DNA of 64,000 nt, taken from Terebella lapidaria (taxonomy: Eukaryota; Annelida; Polychaeta; Terebellida; Terebellidae). A program made the position numbers and the translations under genes. Shown piece by piece: positions 1 through 14,300 of the stretch. A model generated the notes under the pieces. It was given only the letters and a program-made list of their open reading frames with translations, did not search any database and was not told the DNA's origin. Positions within the stretch are counted from its first letter, which is position 1; the number at the start of each line of letters is the position of its first letter. The DNA is taken from the NCBI GenBank assembly GCA_949152475.1, contig OX424567.1, positions 24,453,402 through 24,517,401 on the forward strand. The letters are read 5' to 3'.

Positions 1-1945
1 AACAGAATGTACATCAAACTGCCCCATCGCCAGTTCCAGACAATACCCTTGGGCGGTTGAAACTTCAGTCCACATACGATCTCAGCGTTACCCCGGGTAT
101 AACACAGCTGCAAAACACATGAATCGATTATTATCGATAATGCCTTTACATGATCTGAGACGTCTCATTTCCCAAACGTCGTGGCCAAATTGAATGACTA
201 TCACGATTTTGTTACGGTTTACTGCGTGACTGGGCGAGGGCACGACATATTGCATCAAGGACTCGGTATTTGTATGGTTTGCTAGGTGTGTGCCAGATGT
301 GAACCAGAAAAGGATATCAAACGAAACCCATCGAATGATATATATCCGTACATTGCTTATTGTTATGGGCCTAAGTTTCTACAATTATGAACCTATTTAA
401 ACCTATTTAACCTAATATTTTTTTCTGTAATAAGACTCAGAGCGGATTTATTTTCGGCGCAAACGCGACACACCAGTAACAAAAGTGAGCATTAGCCTAG
501 GCTTGGAATGGAAACCAATGGGGAAGAAAAAGTTATGTAATTGTCGCAAATATTTATTCTGGGCATTTGATGTATTCCCTCATTATCATTATAATCCTTA
601 TCAGCGCATTAGGCTCGTTCGTGAAATGATTTTGCAATTAGAAAAACTTGCTGGTAATGCCTATTATAGTATCCCATAAAGCAAGCTATTGTTGCTCAGA
701 TGGGTGGATTGTCGAGGGTTGAGGCGAGGGTTGGGGAACTAGTGGGCGAGTGTAGGGGTGATCCCGGCAGCCAGGAGCCTCGACTTCCCATCACCACCTA
801 TCGTCAGTCAACAATGACTGAACACCGTCCACAAACAGATTATCCGCTCGTTAAACATTTGCCATAGTCAAACACCACTAATTGCTCGCTCTGTCCCCAT
901 CGCAGATCTAGATAGCTGAAGACACGGGAAAATGCAAGAGAAAAATCACCATTTACCGATATCCTACTTTCGATTGGCTCTTTGGAGATGACTTAGCTCT
1001 CTTGTAATATTTATTAGCGACGCGTGACACTATTGTTTCTAGTCGGTGTTTAGGCTTAATACATATTTGATTTGGGCTCGTGTTTTATTGATTCCGGGCA
1101 AAAGGTTATAGTTCTCCAGGATGACTGGCGCTTTTTGACCAGTTTATTGCCCGACAAACACGTCCTCGTCGAGGGTGACTGTCGCTCATCGTTCGGCCCT
1201 CTCGGGCGGGGGAGGGTGACTTCCACACGAGCTTCCGTGTGCCCGCTGGCCCCGCGGTGGATAACACGAGAGAGAGAAGGGGGTTGCTACCTCGTGGTGT
1301 AATCCAATCACCGGGGTGTCCGTAGGTTTTTCCTGATAGTTCTACCCCCATACAACCTGTTTTTATGCGTCAACCTGGAACATACCGGGTCCGAGATAAT
1401 CTGATGAAATGGGCACTTACCCCACACATTCTGGTCAACTGAACATCAGCTTATCATGACCGTGTATTGCTGACCAGTGCAAGGCAAACGTACCTGAACT
1501 ATACAGCGGGGTAAAGAATCAAGGAACGGGGGGAAAGGGTGCGTAGGGGCGGGGGATAAGTCGTGATATTGAAGGTAGAATTGACGAACAATAACAAAAA
1601 CACTGAAGCCGTTTATGGTCTCGCCAGTGTCGTTCCCGCAAGGATGTAGTGCGTGTAATAGCGTGAGCCGCGGATTGATACACACCGAAGTGATGCGGTT
1701 CTCTCAAAGCGGACCAATCACAGTGCAAGGTGGATTCTCCACCAAGTTCTAGCCCCACAACACCGCTCCCCCACTGATGACGAAAATACTGCCCCGTAAT
1801 CTAACTTTAGATGAATCCAATACCAAGCTCATTTCTCTATATGCTAGTGCCGTCGGGGAGCCATAATATACACATCACGATATCACGCGGGCGTCCACAA
1901 TCTATGCATGATTTAGTTTTACTCAACTTTTGTTTTGTCTAGTCC
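1..1945. other. Upstream intergenic sequence, no gene seen
   Basis: No supportable gene. The open frames here (for example 1072-1302 and 1446-1758) are short, overlap each other on opposite strands, lack recognisable domains and mostly start at non-ATG codons. The stretch is the likely distal promoter region of the tachykinin gene that follows. GC content rises around 1140-1270. I see no clear repeat boundaries. Confidence 0.5.
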
Positions 1946-1946
1946 C

Positions 1947-1955
1947 TTTATATAC
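1947..1955 (+). promoter_or_regulatory. Probable TATA box of the tachykinin gene
   Basis: The motif TTTATATAC lies about 165 bases before the tachykinin start codon. A transcription start about 25-30 bases downstream (near 1975-1985) would give a 5' leader of roughly 135 bases containing no intron that I can see. The motif and its placement are seen directly; promoter function is inferred. Confidence 0.5.
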
Positions 1956-2117
1956 ACTGCAACCCTGAGAATCGGAGCTAATTTTGAACTACGCCGACAA
2001 CAAAAACGTTATTCATTCGTCGGATTCAACAAAAGGAAGGCAATAAAGGACGGGATTACAAAATAATATTCGCTGCTGAACAAGACAAGAAAGGATCACC
2101 TCACAACAAGCTCTCTA

Positions 2118-2300
2118 ATGGCTTCTGATGTCTGTACAACTGAACCAACCAGACTCTACGCTCTTGTACTGTTGTTACTACTTTCTATTCACACAACTTT
2201 GTCGGCAGCTGCGCCAATACAGAATGACATTTTGAAACAACCAAGTTTGGACGCTTTGGATTCAGGAAAACTGCTACCTGATGACTTAGAAAAGTTGCAG
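2118..2300 (+). CDS. TK: Tachykinin exon 1: signal peptide and start of propeptide
   Basis: Encodes residues 1-61. After a polar N-terminus comes a hydrophobic core (LYALVLLLLLSI, residues 14-25) and a small-residue cleavage region (TTLSAAAP), as expected of a signal peptide cut near residues 30-32. The exon ends ...LEKLQ at CAG|GTATGT, a strong donor, in phase 0. The ATG at 2118 is the start because it directly precedes the signal peptide and lies downstream of a TATA box. Confidence 0.88.
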
Positions 2301-5300
2301 GTATGTTTCTACAACTAACAAGGATAGGACTGTTAATTTTTTTGCATAAAACTTCAGCATACTGCTTTGAAACGTAAAATAATAGGACAATATCAAGCGA
2401 CCTACAAAATATAAACGTACGCCCAGGTATTGCAACTGGAGTTATGCCACTGAAATATAGATTTGTGTTGTTACGAGAAATGGACTTGCATATCAGCCGC
2501 GATCGCACGTGTTTGCTCGCATTTAACCGTTTGCAGTCTTGCAGAAAATATAGTGGACAACAGTTGACATTAGCCTTCCAGTGAACACAAGAAAATATAG
2601 TAGTATAGTTTGATACCGATATATGTAAAGAGACAAATACACGTGCCTCAACAAAGTATAATGAAAGAACAATAATGACGATAATAATTCCATCTGGTGT
2701 TGGTTAAAAACGGCTGATTCCACGATCTATCATTGGCTTAGAAATTTCATGAAGTAAACCAAGTGTGGTGCGGAATACCGTTACTCGTGAAAATCTTGAC
2801 AATTATAAGTAAAAGATTACTACGCTGTAGCTTTATCCATTGATTCGCCAATTTAGTTCATAGCGTTGAGTTTGCTTGCCTATTCCTCGATATAATGATT
2901 CGTTGTATGCAAACTCATGTGAGTCAATTCCACATGGTCGACATTAGTTGATATTGTGTACAAAATATTGTGTTTTGTGAGTTCTATTGGGCAGTGGATA
3001 CTAATTCCATCAAGTGTACAGTAGAAACAACTACATTTAACACACTGTCTGCCCCTGATGACACCAGTGTGTCTTTGGATAAATTATTTGGTCGGGCTTT
3101 GTTTCTATTGCAAAATGTTGTATTTTACTTTGTTATTGTCATCATCAAAATCTGACTGTATTGGTGGTAATAGATTGATACTAACATTCATTTGATTAGT
3201 CAAATTCAACGTCCGTTACTGTTGAATTACTAGTATATTACTTGTATTCTTCAAGGACAAATCATAATTGGTATCGAATTACATCGCTTACGTTTTGTGT
3301 TTATAGAATACAATGAGAAAGCACGATACAATAATACCAACTTTCAAAATCAATTGTCAGCACCATGAGTCAGGATCTTTTGTTTGCAAAATGGGTAATT
3401 TCCCATGTTTTGTTGTCGTTTCACAGGAGAAGACAAACTGCTTTCGTAGTACCTGTTATCTTTTGCTTCTAATCTCAACTCTTCCTTCTCACATGTAAAG
3501 CCATGATCACGTTACTTACGTGTCATGCTATAAGTTGATCGTATTCACATACACATTAATAAAGATTATTATATTATTTACACATCGGTCCGCGTTTATG
3601 TGAAGGAGGTGATATCACTTATGGTGTGGGAGGCTATCATAGTTACAGCGAGAGTTTGAATATTTTTCTTGCTAGTGAAGTGTCATTTCTACAACGTACA
3701 CGGAAGTCACGTTACGGGCGTTTCTTGTAAACAAATATATTATACTCTTGAACTTGAGTCACGCGGTTGACTTGTACATGTGACTGACTTGATTCCATAT
3801 CTGTACATGCGCACAAACTTGACCTTGGAATTCCTGCACATTCACGATAGTGTTAAAAAGACAGTTACCTGAAAAGGTGAATGCCTTCTTGTAGTGGATA
3901 ACGACCTTGTAATAGGAGTCCGGGTAATCGTCACAATGGAGCATAATGAGTAATAATTATGCGTTATGCACTGGAAGATGTTGAACTGTATATTGAACTT
4001 CATTCAGCTGTGTTCCTGGTCCATATTCATTAGTTCTATTTTGGTGCAGTTACCTACAGTTGAGAAAAACTGAAACTGGTTTGAATTTTTCATGTGCATG
4101 GATTATTGTTACAGACCCTACCTAAAAATTGATATGGAAAAGTAACGAGCAATCAAATAGATCAATTTTCTGAAATAATCCCCTGCTACATTGAAAGTGC
4201 ATTGAACAGAGCCCAGATATCAACCTTTCTGTTCGGTTAAGCCTCTCGATAAAAAAAAAACATCGTTTTGAATTATGCTACTAATTTGACGGTGAACTTT
4301 ATACGATCGAAATAAAAATTAAAACAAATAGCTCTTTGTAAAAGCCACCACTGGGAGCTTGGTGATTAATTACAGACCCGCGTAATGTCTGGCTGGGAGA
4401 ATACAGACTGTTGGTTTGGAGAAAAATTCCAAATTAAACAGCGCCTGTTTTCAATACCAATGTGATTTATACACAGTTGTGATTTGTGTCTCTCAATTGT
4501 ATCTTTTCAGTATCATGGGTTCAAAGCCCTTAGCAGTGATCACAGAACGGAGTATTATCTATCAGTTTCAAGTGATCGACAGGGAGGGGCCTTGATAAAT
4601 GGCAAGATACAATTAGTACCTAAATTAACGCGTCATTTCTGAAAGGAAAATATGCTTCACAGTAGGGTAGATATCTAAAACGGGGGTTGTGGGAACATTG
4701 ACAACCATGCGAGGTATTGATCAATGTTTGAAATGCCCTCGCATGGTGTCACAACACTACGAGCAATACCGGTCCGAGGCTTTTAACTCCGAATGGTGCA
4801 TTCATTTTTTTCGCTGTTTGAAAACATCATCAACTGAACAGGTATGAACTGGAAACTCAAACACGCGTTTCAAGTGTCACCGTATCAAAACCCGAGTTAT
4901 CCTAGATAATTGCTCATTCCTATTATTTGTCGAATCTTTAATGGCAGACATCGTATTCAATTCAAATTACATTCAGCACAATGAAACGAAATGGAAATAT
5001 CAGCAGATTTTACGCATTTTTGCTCCAGATATCTTTTCGTATTGATTTTTGTAAAACAGTTTCTCATCACACAGAAATGCATAGCGTATAATTATTACAC
5101 TGCCACATTTACGCTCTATTTGTCCGATTGAATCCCGTGAACTCATGAATTTCCAATACTTCAATATCATTTGCGCTTACAACGTATCATCACATATCGT
5201 GAAAACACGCCTTTAACAAGTGTAATACGACAGCTACAATGATTAATCAGCCGTGATGTCCACGTCACCAATGACAGAATATGGCGTCATTGCGTTCGAT

Positions 5301-8300
5301 CCACGTGTCGACGAAGCGAAAACATCCGATGTTCAATTCTGATGATCTTTAACAAGTATACGTGGAATTATCCGCCACTTCCGACCGTCTGGTCCTGGTG
5401 CTTCCGTTCTTCCATCCTTGCGCTTAACGCTTTCACACCGTGCTAAACACATTACGCGGAAACGTGTGAAAGAGGGGGAGTCCAGGGGGCGTGAAATGTT
5501 TGATTGGTCGGTTAAGTTGATTTCGTTGGGATGTTTGACCACGTGGAAACACAATCACTCCCCCTCGCTTCCTAAAAGGACGGAGCACCGCTGTGTTCAC
5601 CTAATTACGCATTGTGTGTGCAAGGTCGGAATTTTCAGATATAGAATTTTGGGAGATCTCAAGAGGGCTAGGTCTTGGACACGGGTCTTTATGGGGATGT
5701 TGTCACAATGAACTGGACAACATAGAGCTCGTGAGGGGGCGGGTGGCTATTTAAGAATCAGCAGCGGTATTAATTTGGGTCCGAAAGTACAGGGTCAGTA
5801 ACCTTTCTAATCTATGTTAGGCCCTATGCATGTGACTTGATAGAACCAATTTAGTACTATTAGGTCTATGTATATAAATTACCTTCTTAATGAATAAATT
5901 TGTTATTATAAAACAATTATTATGTATTCAATATTCAAGTTTTCAGTAAATTCTGTTTGTTGCAAAGTTTATTTTCAGGTTTACTATTGATATCATCACA
6001 ATCATGTGTGTTATTGGCAAAAGATCGATATATATTGGACACTCATTATACATTTGTTCCAAAATTAATTTTCAAGTTGACTACTGACATCATTAAATTA
6101 TGTGTGTTATTGGCAATAGGTTGGTATATAGTGGGACCCGGTGGATTGAGTATCTCAGATTCTATGTATTTGGGGGTGCCTGATCCAAGTTAGTTATTTA
6201 TTTCCGGGAGTTTTATGGTACTGTAAACCCCTTAATTTTTCGCGGCCATTAATTTTCGCGATTTTCGCGTTTTCGTTAAAAACGCGAATTTTTTTGGCCA
6301 ATCGCATTTTGATTCGCAAATATACTTAATATTGAGTCATCCCGGAATGTCAGAAGCCAATGAGCATGGTTGAATTGGCTGTTGATTCGGAAATTGACTT
6401 TACAATGTATGTGATATAAAAAAGAAGAACAAATAATATTGTATATTTAACATAACAAGACCAGTAGCCAATTCCAAGTTGACATGTACGTAGTCATTCT
6501 GTACTGTAACTGTTTGTATTCAATTCATGATTACTAAGCAATAAAGATATAATATATATATGAATATATAATAAAAATACAAGTGTGTCCATGTCAGTAC
6601 TTTGCCAATTGTTGAACTGCTTAGTGAGAATGCTATTGGAAAATACCTCTGTAATGCGTTACCAGTAATATGCATGTTAAAGAAAACGCGAATTTGAACG
6701 GCCGCGAACATGTCCAAATCCTGAAAACGCGAAATTAAACGGCCGCGAAATTAAAGGGGTTTACAGTACTATCTTGTTTTGGAACTGGTGATGGGAAATG
6801 ACTTCACTCAAAACACACCCAGTTTGATGACCTGGTAACTCTTGCCATCTGTTTCTCGGAATTCCCAGTCAATCACACCAGTGATTGTAGCAGACAGAAC
6901 AGACAGAAAGACAAGAGGATATGCTAAGTTCCGCTCAGTTCCAGAGTGGTCTTTTGTGTGCTGCTGAAGATAGTCTGCCCCTCATGTCGGCATTCCCTCG
7001 AAAGGTGCACTTGTAAAAGGAAATGGACATTGCCGCGTGTCAAACATTGACAAGTCTTCATATCAATTTGCATAAATACATGCCTACTGCCCCCATACTT
7101 AGCTTGAGTAACTCCGTTCTGGGACATATCTTCTCCAGGAAAACCAGCATTGTACTGTCTTTGCATACCCATGAATAGCGATCATATATTTAGAAGTGGT
7201 TTTGATAGCGCCGATTCATGTAGTTTTGGTTTTTTTGCGATCCCCACCCGCACGTCTGTCACGGCGAGCTAATGATCGACGATTTATTTACAGTGATAGC
7301 TCTTGTCTGAGGCCCAAGCCTCGATTTGCATACAATAATCCATAGCCCACTAGCGCAATCACACACGATATCATGCGGTGAAAACTTATCAACAGACGTC
7401 ATGGAAATATCCGGAAAAGGATACATTTGCAATCGAATTTTTATTGTCGTCATCCGTTCCTCGATATAAATTTGTGACCCACGGCATTTCCGATTCATAT
7501 GACGTGCAATACGTCGAATTCAAACATTCTCTATCATCTCAAACACGATATGCCTGGGGTGCGTGGGAAAAAAATCGTCTACGGAAAATATCAATCATTC
7601 TTTCTTGCAATTTATGCAAAGATGCATGTAAAAACACATGCCATTAGACATGTATAATTGTTTGCTATAATTCCCTTCTAAAACGCTTGGACCTTTGGAT
7701 GGAGCATATTATACAGTAATTCAAATGAATTATGCTATCTGAGAACCTACTCACTATAATGAGGAAACGTTCATCAGAGTAGCCAGGTTCAGTCATTAAT
7801 TATGTAAAGAGTGAGTTTGAGGTAGAATATCTATTACGATATATCCCAGCGCATATATTGTTTTACTTACTAATCAAGGTGAAATTCTAGGTGGTGTTTT
7901 TTTTCCTACATAGCCGTGAGTGCTATATCCCGCATGCAACCATTCCGTAGTGTAAAATGATATTTAAAGAATATTTATAAGTGTAGGCACTTTCATTAAG
8001 TAACATACTGTAAAAATACTGACTAGGCGTGTTCAACGTTTCTTCGAAGTAACTGGAAGGGATTATTTTTGTTTTTCTCTGGCACCGATGGATCGTGTAA
8101 ATGTGTCACATACCACGTGATCTCATGCCATGCAGGCGTGGAGTTTCAGGATAGCATGGATTGTGTCAAATGACAAGTTTAATATTATCTAACGCTTGTA
8201 ATTTGTCGTGTGTTGTTCGTGACGTGATACGGTCAGCGTGAAGTTATCAATGTTCCCACATGTATCACACTTTGCATGAAATACTCTCAAACTGTTTACA

Positions 8301-11300
8301 CGTTCCGTGTATTACTCATATTGTCATCTCGCACACTGACCAATAATATGTTTCTGTAATATCACTCACTAATATTTGATGTATTTTTTTCGTGGAGTGC
8401 TTAAGGTAATTCACAATTACTATCGAGCACTCTCGTTCAGATCGAAAGGAAACATTTGAGAGTAAGTCTGCCTCCGTTCCAGGACTTGTTAATCTTTCTA
8501 ACCAATTAGCCAGGATTAAGTGCGGATTTGAGTCGGTTTCCTTAGGTACAAATAAGGATAAATCAATCTTAGGTATTTCTTGGATATACACTGTCAGTTA
8601 CGTGGCAGGTGTATATCGCTAGTGTATAGGCAGCAAACCATTTTCGCTGGGAAGTATTCAATCTATTCCCCATATATTTCATTTGAGTACCACGAATGTT
8701 TATTATATGCTGAGGATGTAATTGATCTTTGTGTGATTGATGCCATGTTTCTGACACCAGTTCAGCTTTGATTGTACACGGACCCAAGAGTATGGCATGA
8801 TTTTCTGGTTCCTGGCCGGGGACTTGTGTATTCAATAGAGTGGCCCATACTAAAGTAGTGATAAATACCAATGTGGTATGACATCTTTACAGCAGTAGAC
8901 ACACCGAAGAGGTGAACACGCCAATATAATTGATAAAATATTAAGAGGTCGTAAATCGTAGAAGAATTGGAAGAACCAGTTTGGCCATTGACTGCCAACT
9001 AAATCAACAATGTTTGTGGTCCGAGTCCCGAAAGCGGGAATGATACTAGAAATAAAAGCCGGGATCAATGGCTAGGCTTGGACCTGGTGCCTGAGCTGAT
9101 CGATGGCTCTCCAAGGGTAGCCCCATCTATTGCGGAATGCTTACACCACCATCCATTGAATGAACCTTGTGCGCTGCGCTGACTCGTCTGAATTCGCACA
9201 TTGTCGAACAAATTTTCACGCGATTAGATCCAGAAGATATTTATGACGATATTTCAATCGGCCCGGATTGGGGAATTGACCCCCTGCCTCGCCCCATCTC
9301 TAACCTGGTACCTCTGATATGAACAATTACAGGGCTCCCCAGTGTTTATGGCAATAGAGACGTCTAATTGACTGCCAGGAATGAGGGAACACTCGATTTT
9401 TATGGCGGGTGGCACTTCACCTTTATAACGTTAATGGCTCACCTAATATTGTATGACGAACTCGGGGCACTAATGAAAATATTGCAACAATCGTAAATAC
9501 TATTGATATGACGGCTAAAATCACGAATACACAAAATGGTTCCAATGTATTGGCAGTCGTTAATGTTTACAGTGGCGTCATCCAACGTCATGTAAAACTA
9601 ATCATTAGTTATATGACTGGGCGATCGTTGATCATAACACCATAAAAAGTGCACTATTTGGTTACCAAAGACAACTGCACGTGAATGAAACATCATTTCA
9701 TCAATGGCATTTATACTTTATAGCGGGTGTACATTAAAAAGACTGGTAAATTGTGATATAAATCCACAATTAAGACTTACACATACGTGGACATTGCAGG
9801 TACGCCCGGAAAGGTGGCACGTACGTATACGTATCTGCGTCATGCGAAATGGCCGGCCACGTGATCCTGTGCGTGTGTCCTCTGGCACACGTGGAAGTTG
9901 CACGTACTTGGAGGGAATATGTACTCAAATGTACACATCATCTCATACCACCAATGACACCCGAGATTTTGATGATATCAATAATAAACTAATAATGGAA
10001 CTGTGTTGTACTACAAACAAAGCCCGACCAATTATTATTGAATTTAAAAAAACACTCAGCATTATCAGGAGCAGAAAGTTTGCGAAATGCACTGGTTTTT
10101 ACTCGACCCCTGATGACTATTACTAGATGCACGGACATTGGATTGTTTCACCACCAAATTTCAATTTTGCCCCGAGAGAACCAGAACATTGTTTCCATGC
10201 TGTTCAACGAAGAACGAACATGAATCAGTTAAGTCTATCTGTCACACTTAGAACACATAAAAAATCTTCAAAGTATTGAAACTTATTATTACGTAAAATC
10301 AGGCGTTGGATAATATTTCAATCATCTACATATAAAGCTAGCCAAATTATCAATAACGAATTTCACCAACATATTGTGCTACTTTCGAAATGGTTGCTTT
10401 CGCATATATCTACCTGAAATACATGTAAGGCGTTATTAAATGGATCACCGCATTTGAAAGTACTTATAACTGTTCACACAGAGGTTCTAGCACAATGGCT
10501 GCAACCTCAGCATGTGTGTAACATCATACCGCACAATCTAAATCAACTTTTGTTCGGCACATGATTTAGTTTATCGCCGGGACTGATTCACGTGCAGATG
10601 GGCATATGGTAGGGTATCATGTGTCAGAACGGTCCATAACTTTGTTTGGAACCAATCTGAACGATTCGCAGAAGAATGACGCTGGGAAAATTGCCATTGA
10701 CACATTTACACGTGCGTTCTGCATTGATATCTGGGGCTTTGAGTGTTGCCTCAGTAGGCGGACATTTCTTGTTCCCCATGTGACATCATTGTTGGATAAT
10801 GCCATATTTTCCTATTCAAGAACCTGCTTCCTGTAGGGAATTATCTTGTTTGGACATCAAGGAATAGTGTCGACCAATGCAAAGAACTAATTTACAGTGT
10901 TCCTTTCACTATACGTTAAACCGAACAAAACCGCCCACTATTTACCCCCCCCCCCTCCCCTCCCCGTCCCTCGTCGGTAACTTTCCTATGTACTGGAACT
11001 CCAATTCCTCATTATATTACTTCATATAAATATAATCATGTTGGCGGTCATTATGGACGTAATCCTTATTTCGTTCTGAAAGAAACTAGCGAACGGCTAA
11101 AGAGACGGACGTCGTTCTAAAAGAAAAAAAAAAACACAGGGAGAAAATAAATGTATAATCTCTTCAAACTCAAGTCTCCTACATATACTTATGTATGAAA
11201 TAGCGCTGACTAGGTGAATCTACCCTGAAGCGAAAGTGACTTAATTAAATCGAAACCCACTGGGTAAAAATTTTGCATTTCAAACAGCCGCGTTGTTGAC

Positions 11301-14300
11301 AGGTGGCCTTTTTGTGCGTGTTTTTGTTCTGTTTCCATGTATTATTAAGGAACTTTATATGGCATTGGGTCATGACAGCTGCAGTCGTTTCCACCTACAT
11401 TGTTGTCACTCACATCTGTGTACGTCCGATGGTGTCCCACTTTTGCCTGAACAGATGAATTAATGCTCTTTCTAAGGGGACTAGATGCCGGAAACGTCAC
11501 CAAACGAATTGTAATTTATTGAAATTTATTGAGAAATAGCGGTGGGCAGCGTGACTTCACTATTTCTGCGCATCTAAAAAAATCAGGGGCATATTTATTT
11601 TATCTGTGGATGACGAAGCTTTCTTGACTTTGTATGTTATGGAATGTATTTTGATAATGGGCAACATTGCAACCACCAAATATATGCTATTTAAATTAAA
11701 CAGACCCGATCTGTATACAGCAATCTATAGGGCCAATGTCAGAATGAATGAATGCAGAACATCACGAAACTCAGTCACGGCGGTGGGACATGGTTTTTGG
11801 AATTGCTGGATATTTGCTGCCCAATATATTGCACCCGCACAATTAAGTTCCTTCAAAATAAATGTGTACCTCTGCCGTCAGTTTTGTTGTACCATTAGAA
11901 CGATTCGAGAAGCAGGTTAGCATGGTGTCTACAGTGTCTGGCTGATGGTTAGGTGTGTTCATATAGTCACGCATGTTAAGCTATGCATGAGTAGTACGCT
12001 AGACTATGGCAAGTCGGGTTTTCAATGTGAAAGGATTAAAAAAAAAATCATTGCTATCGAATGGTTACACCAGTTTTCTATTATTGTCAGATGCTCGGCT
12101 GCTCAAAACAGTACATTATGGTTCTTTGTCATAGTCCAGTCGTGTACGTTTACTCAAAGGATAGTTCATGAATATGGCAGTGTTCCCGAACTGACATTAT
12201 CATCTAGATAGCCTACTTATCGCAGCAATAAGAACTGTTGACTCGTAGAATTGAAGAATCAAACCACAGAATACATATTTCAGCCTCACCTATTAATCGT
12301 CCAGTTGTGCCAATGATACCAAGGGTTCTAGCTCATCTATGTTGATTGCATCATTCTCACACGTACTATCACGGAATGTAATTTATCATCGTAGAAGCCG
12401 AGCAATACAGATTGTTTTCTTTCGTCTGACAGACATAGCTATGACACTTGTCTGTCTGAGGCTATTTGTATGTCAAATGTAATGGATGTCTGGGAAGACT
12501 GAAGGGCTTAGTGCACCCGGAAACACTACATTCGGTGACCGACACAGGCAGAAGATGTTCGTTCCCCTTGTTTGATGTAGGGCTCTTTCGTCGGACATGT
12601 TTTGCCATTAGAATTATCGTGTGGAATACTCATGCACGATGGTTTCAGCTGAGTTTAGAATTAATGGCGTGTATGTCCAAATAGTGCCCACACACGCATA
12701 TGTCAAGCTATCGCCTTTATTCTCCGGGTGCTGCAGCGGATCGCATATCGGTTCTTATGAGGTCAGATTTTTCAGAAATACATGTATTCCCTAACGTACA
12801 ACAAATACATAAAAATGTGAAGAAGCCATGTCATCGTCAATGAAATATCGACCTATTCCCAAAAAGTGTGTGATTATGAATTAAAATTTTTTTTTTAAAT
12901 GTTCGAAAATTTAATATGAACGAATATCGACTGAACGTTTTAGTCTAGAGCCAAATAAAAGATGGCCGTGTAACACTCTTTTAATCAATTTGCTTATCAT
13001 GCTTATCATGTGTTCATAACTGTTTATACGTTCATTTGTGTTTAAACATGTTAAATAGTATATATAGCGACCTCGGTACCATTCTAGCTGGATTTCAAAC
13101 TTACGATTCAGGGCCAGACCGACACCGAGTCTTTATAACGAACGTTATTTGTATTAATTTTGATCTTCAATGTGACAGAATCGTGTCCTTGGTGCTCAGT
13201 GTATCATTTTCTGCAATAATGATGGGTTCTTTCCCTGATAAGTGATCTCTGATTGGTCATCGATCACACTGAAGTAGTCTCCATTACGGCCGAGAACTCC
13301 CGGGCAATACCCCGGTTATCGCATCGCTAGCAACCCATCACTATTCAACCCCATATCTGGCGTCTGAAATACACTTAAAGAGAAAAGGTCGCTGTGTCAT
13401 TCAATATCAGTACTACCAACCAGCCAAACAAATGGGTCTTGTGAATGAATGATCAGCATTTTATCGATGTGGTTGGTGTCTACAATAGAAGCGAATTCAA
13501 TTTGTTTGTAACCTGATATCACTACCTGCATAAAAGGGAATAGGGTGGACCAGGCATGATGAGAATGGTCTCGATTCGTCCGTAGTATGCTGATATTAAT
13601 TCTTTGTAATTCCAATTTTGTTCTGATTAATTGTCTTCGTCTCGAATATGGTGTCCACCTGACACTGTGAGAAAATGCACTTGTTAACTCGAACGTGGTT
13701 GTGCGATATTAGCATGGAACAGCTTTTTATGTCACTGGGATATTTTTTGTTCGTGTATCAGTCTCGCAATTAATACTTTCGCAAAAAAATCAAATTGTTT
13801 ACTACATAGGTATGATGAATGTAGTATCGTATGTCACATAACACAATAGACGTGAACTAGATTCCAACAGGAAAATCTTTCAACAGAATGATGATAATTT
13901 ACCGAGATGACCATGAAATATTTGAGTTATAAACATAATGTATATGTTCAATAGTCACCCTATCAAGCCCGAAACCTAAAATTGTTGTCATGAATATATC
14001 CGTGAAATTAATGAAATGAAGAAAGCGAGTAACACACCAGCAAACAAAATACAAATTCAAGTTTATGATTACTAGTTACGAGAATACATTTTGAAAGTTC
14101 AGATGACATGAGATGATGTTTAGCATCCCTGTCCTACATGTGACACCGGTATTGAAAACTGTGAAATCCAAGATCAGAAAATCTTGATTTGTTCAGAAGA
14201 ACACGTTTATGTACGAGACCGATGTTATGTGTTTCAGATGTTCTCAGAAGATGACTCGGGTTTTGAAAAGCGACTAAGTCCGTCCTCGTTCAGCCTGGCC

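Larger units (their letters stand above)
2301..14237 (+). other. Intron 1 of the tachykinin gene (11.9 kb)
   Basis: Runs from GTATGT to a GTTTCAG acceptor. It separates the signal-peptide exon from the peptide-bearing exon, a common layout for neuropeptide genes. Contents I can support: a dispersed-repeat copy at 2985-3195, an imperfect ~95 bp tandem duplication around 5980-6150, a MITE-like element at 6218-6769 and a C-rich tract at 10945-10970. The longest open frame (9704-10126) has no recognisable domain. The remaining sequence shows nothing I can name. Confidence 0.85.

Noticed and set aside
1072..1758. Overlapping short frames upstream of the tachykinin gene
   Set aside because: They lie on opposite strands over the same DNA, mostly start at non-ATG codons, and look like no known protein.
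5418..5711. 97-codon open frame on + with basic residues
   Set aside because: No recognisable domain or splice context, overlapped by a frame on the other strand; treated as intronic.
9704..10126. 140-codon open frame on + in tachykinin intron 1
   Set aside because: No ATG-context, splice or domain evidence; composition equals surrounding intron, and an opposite-strand frame overlaps it. Likely chance.
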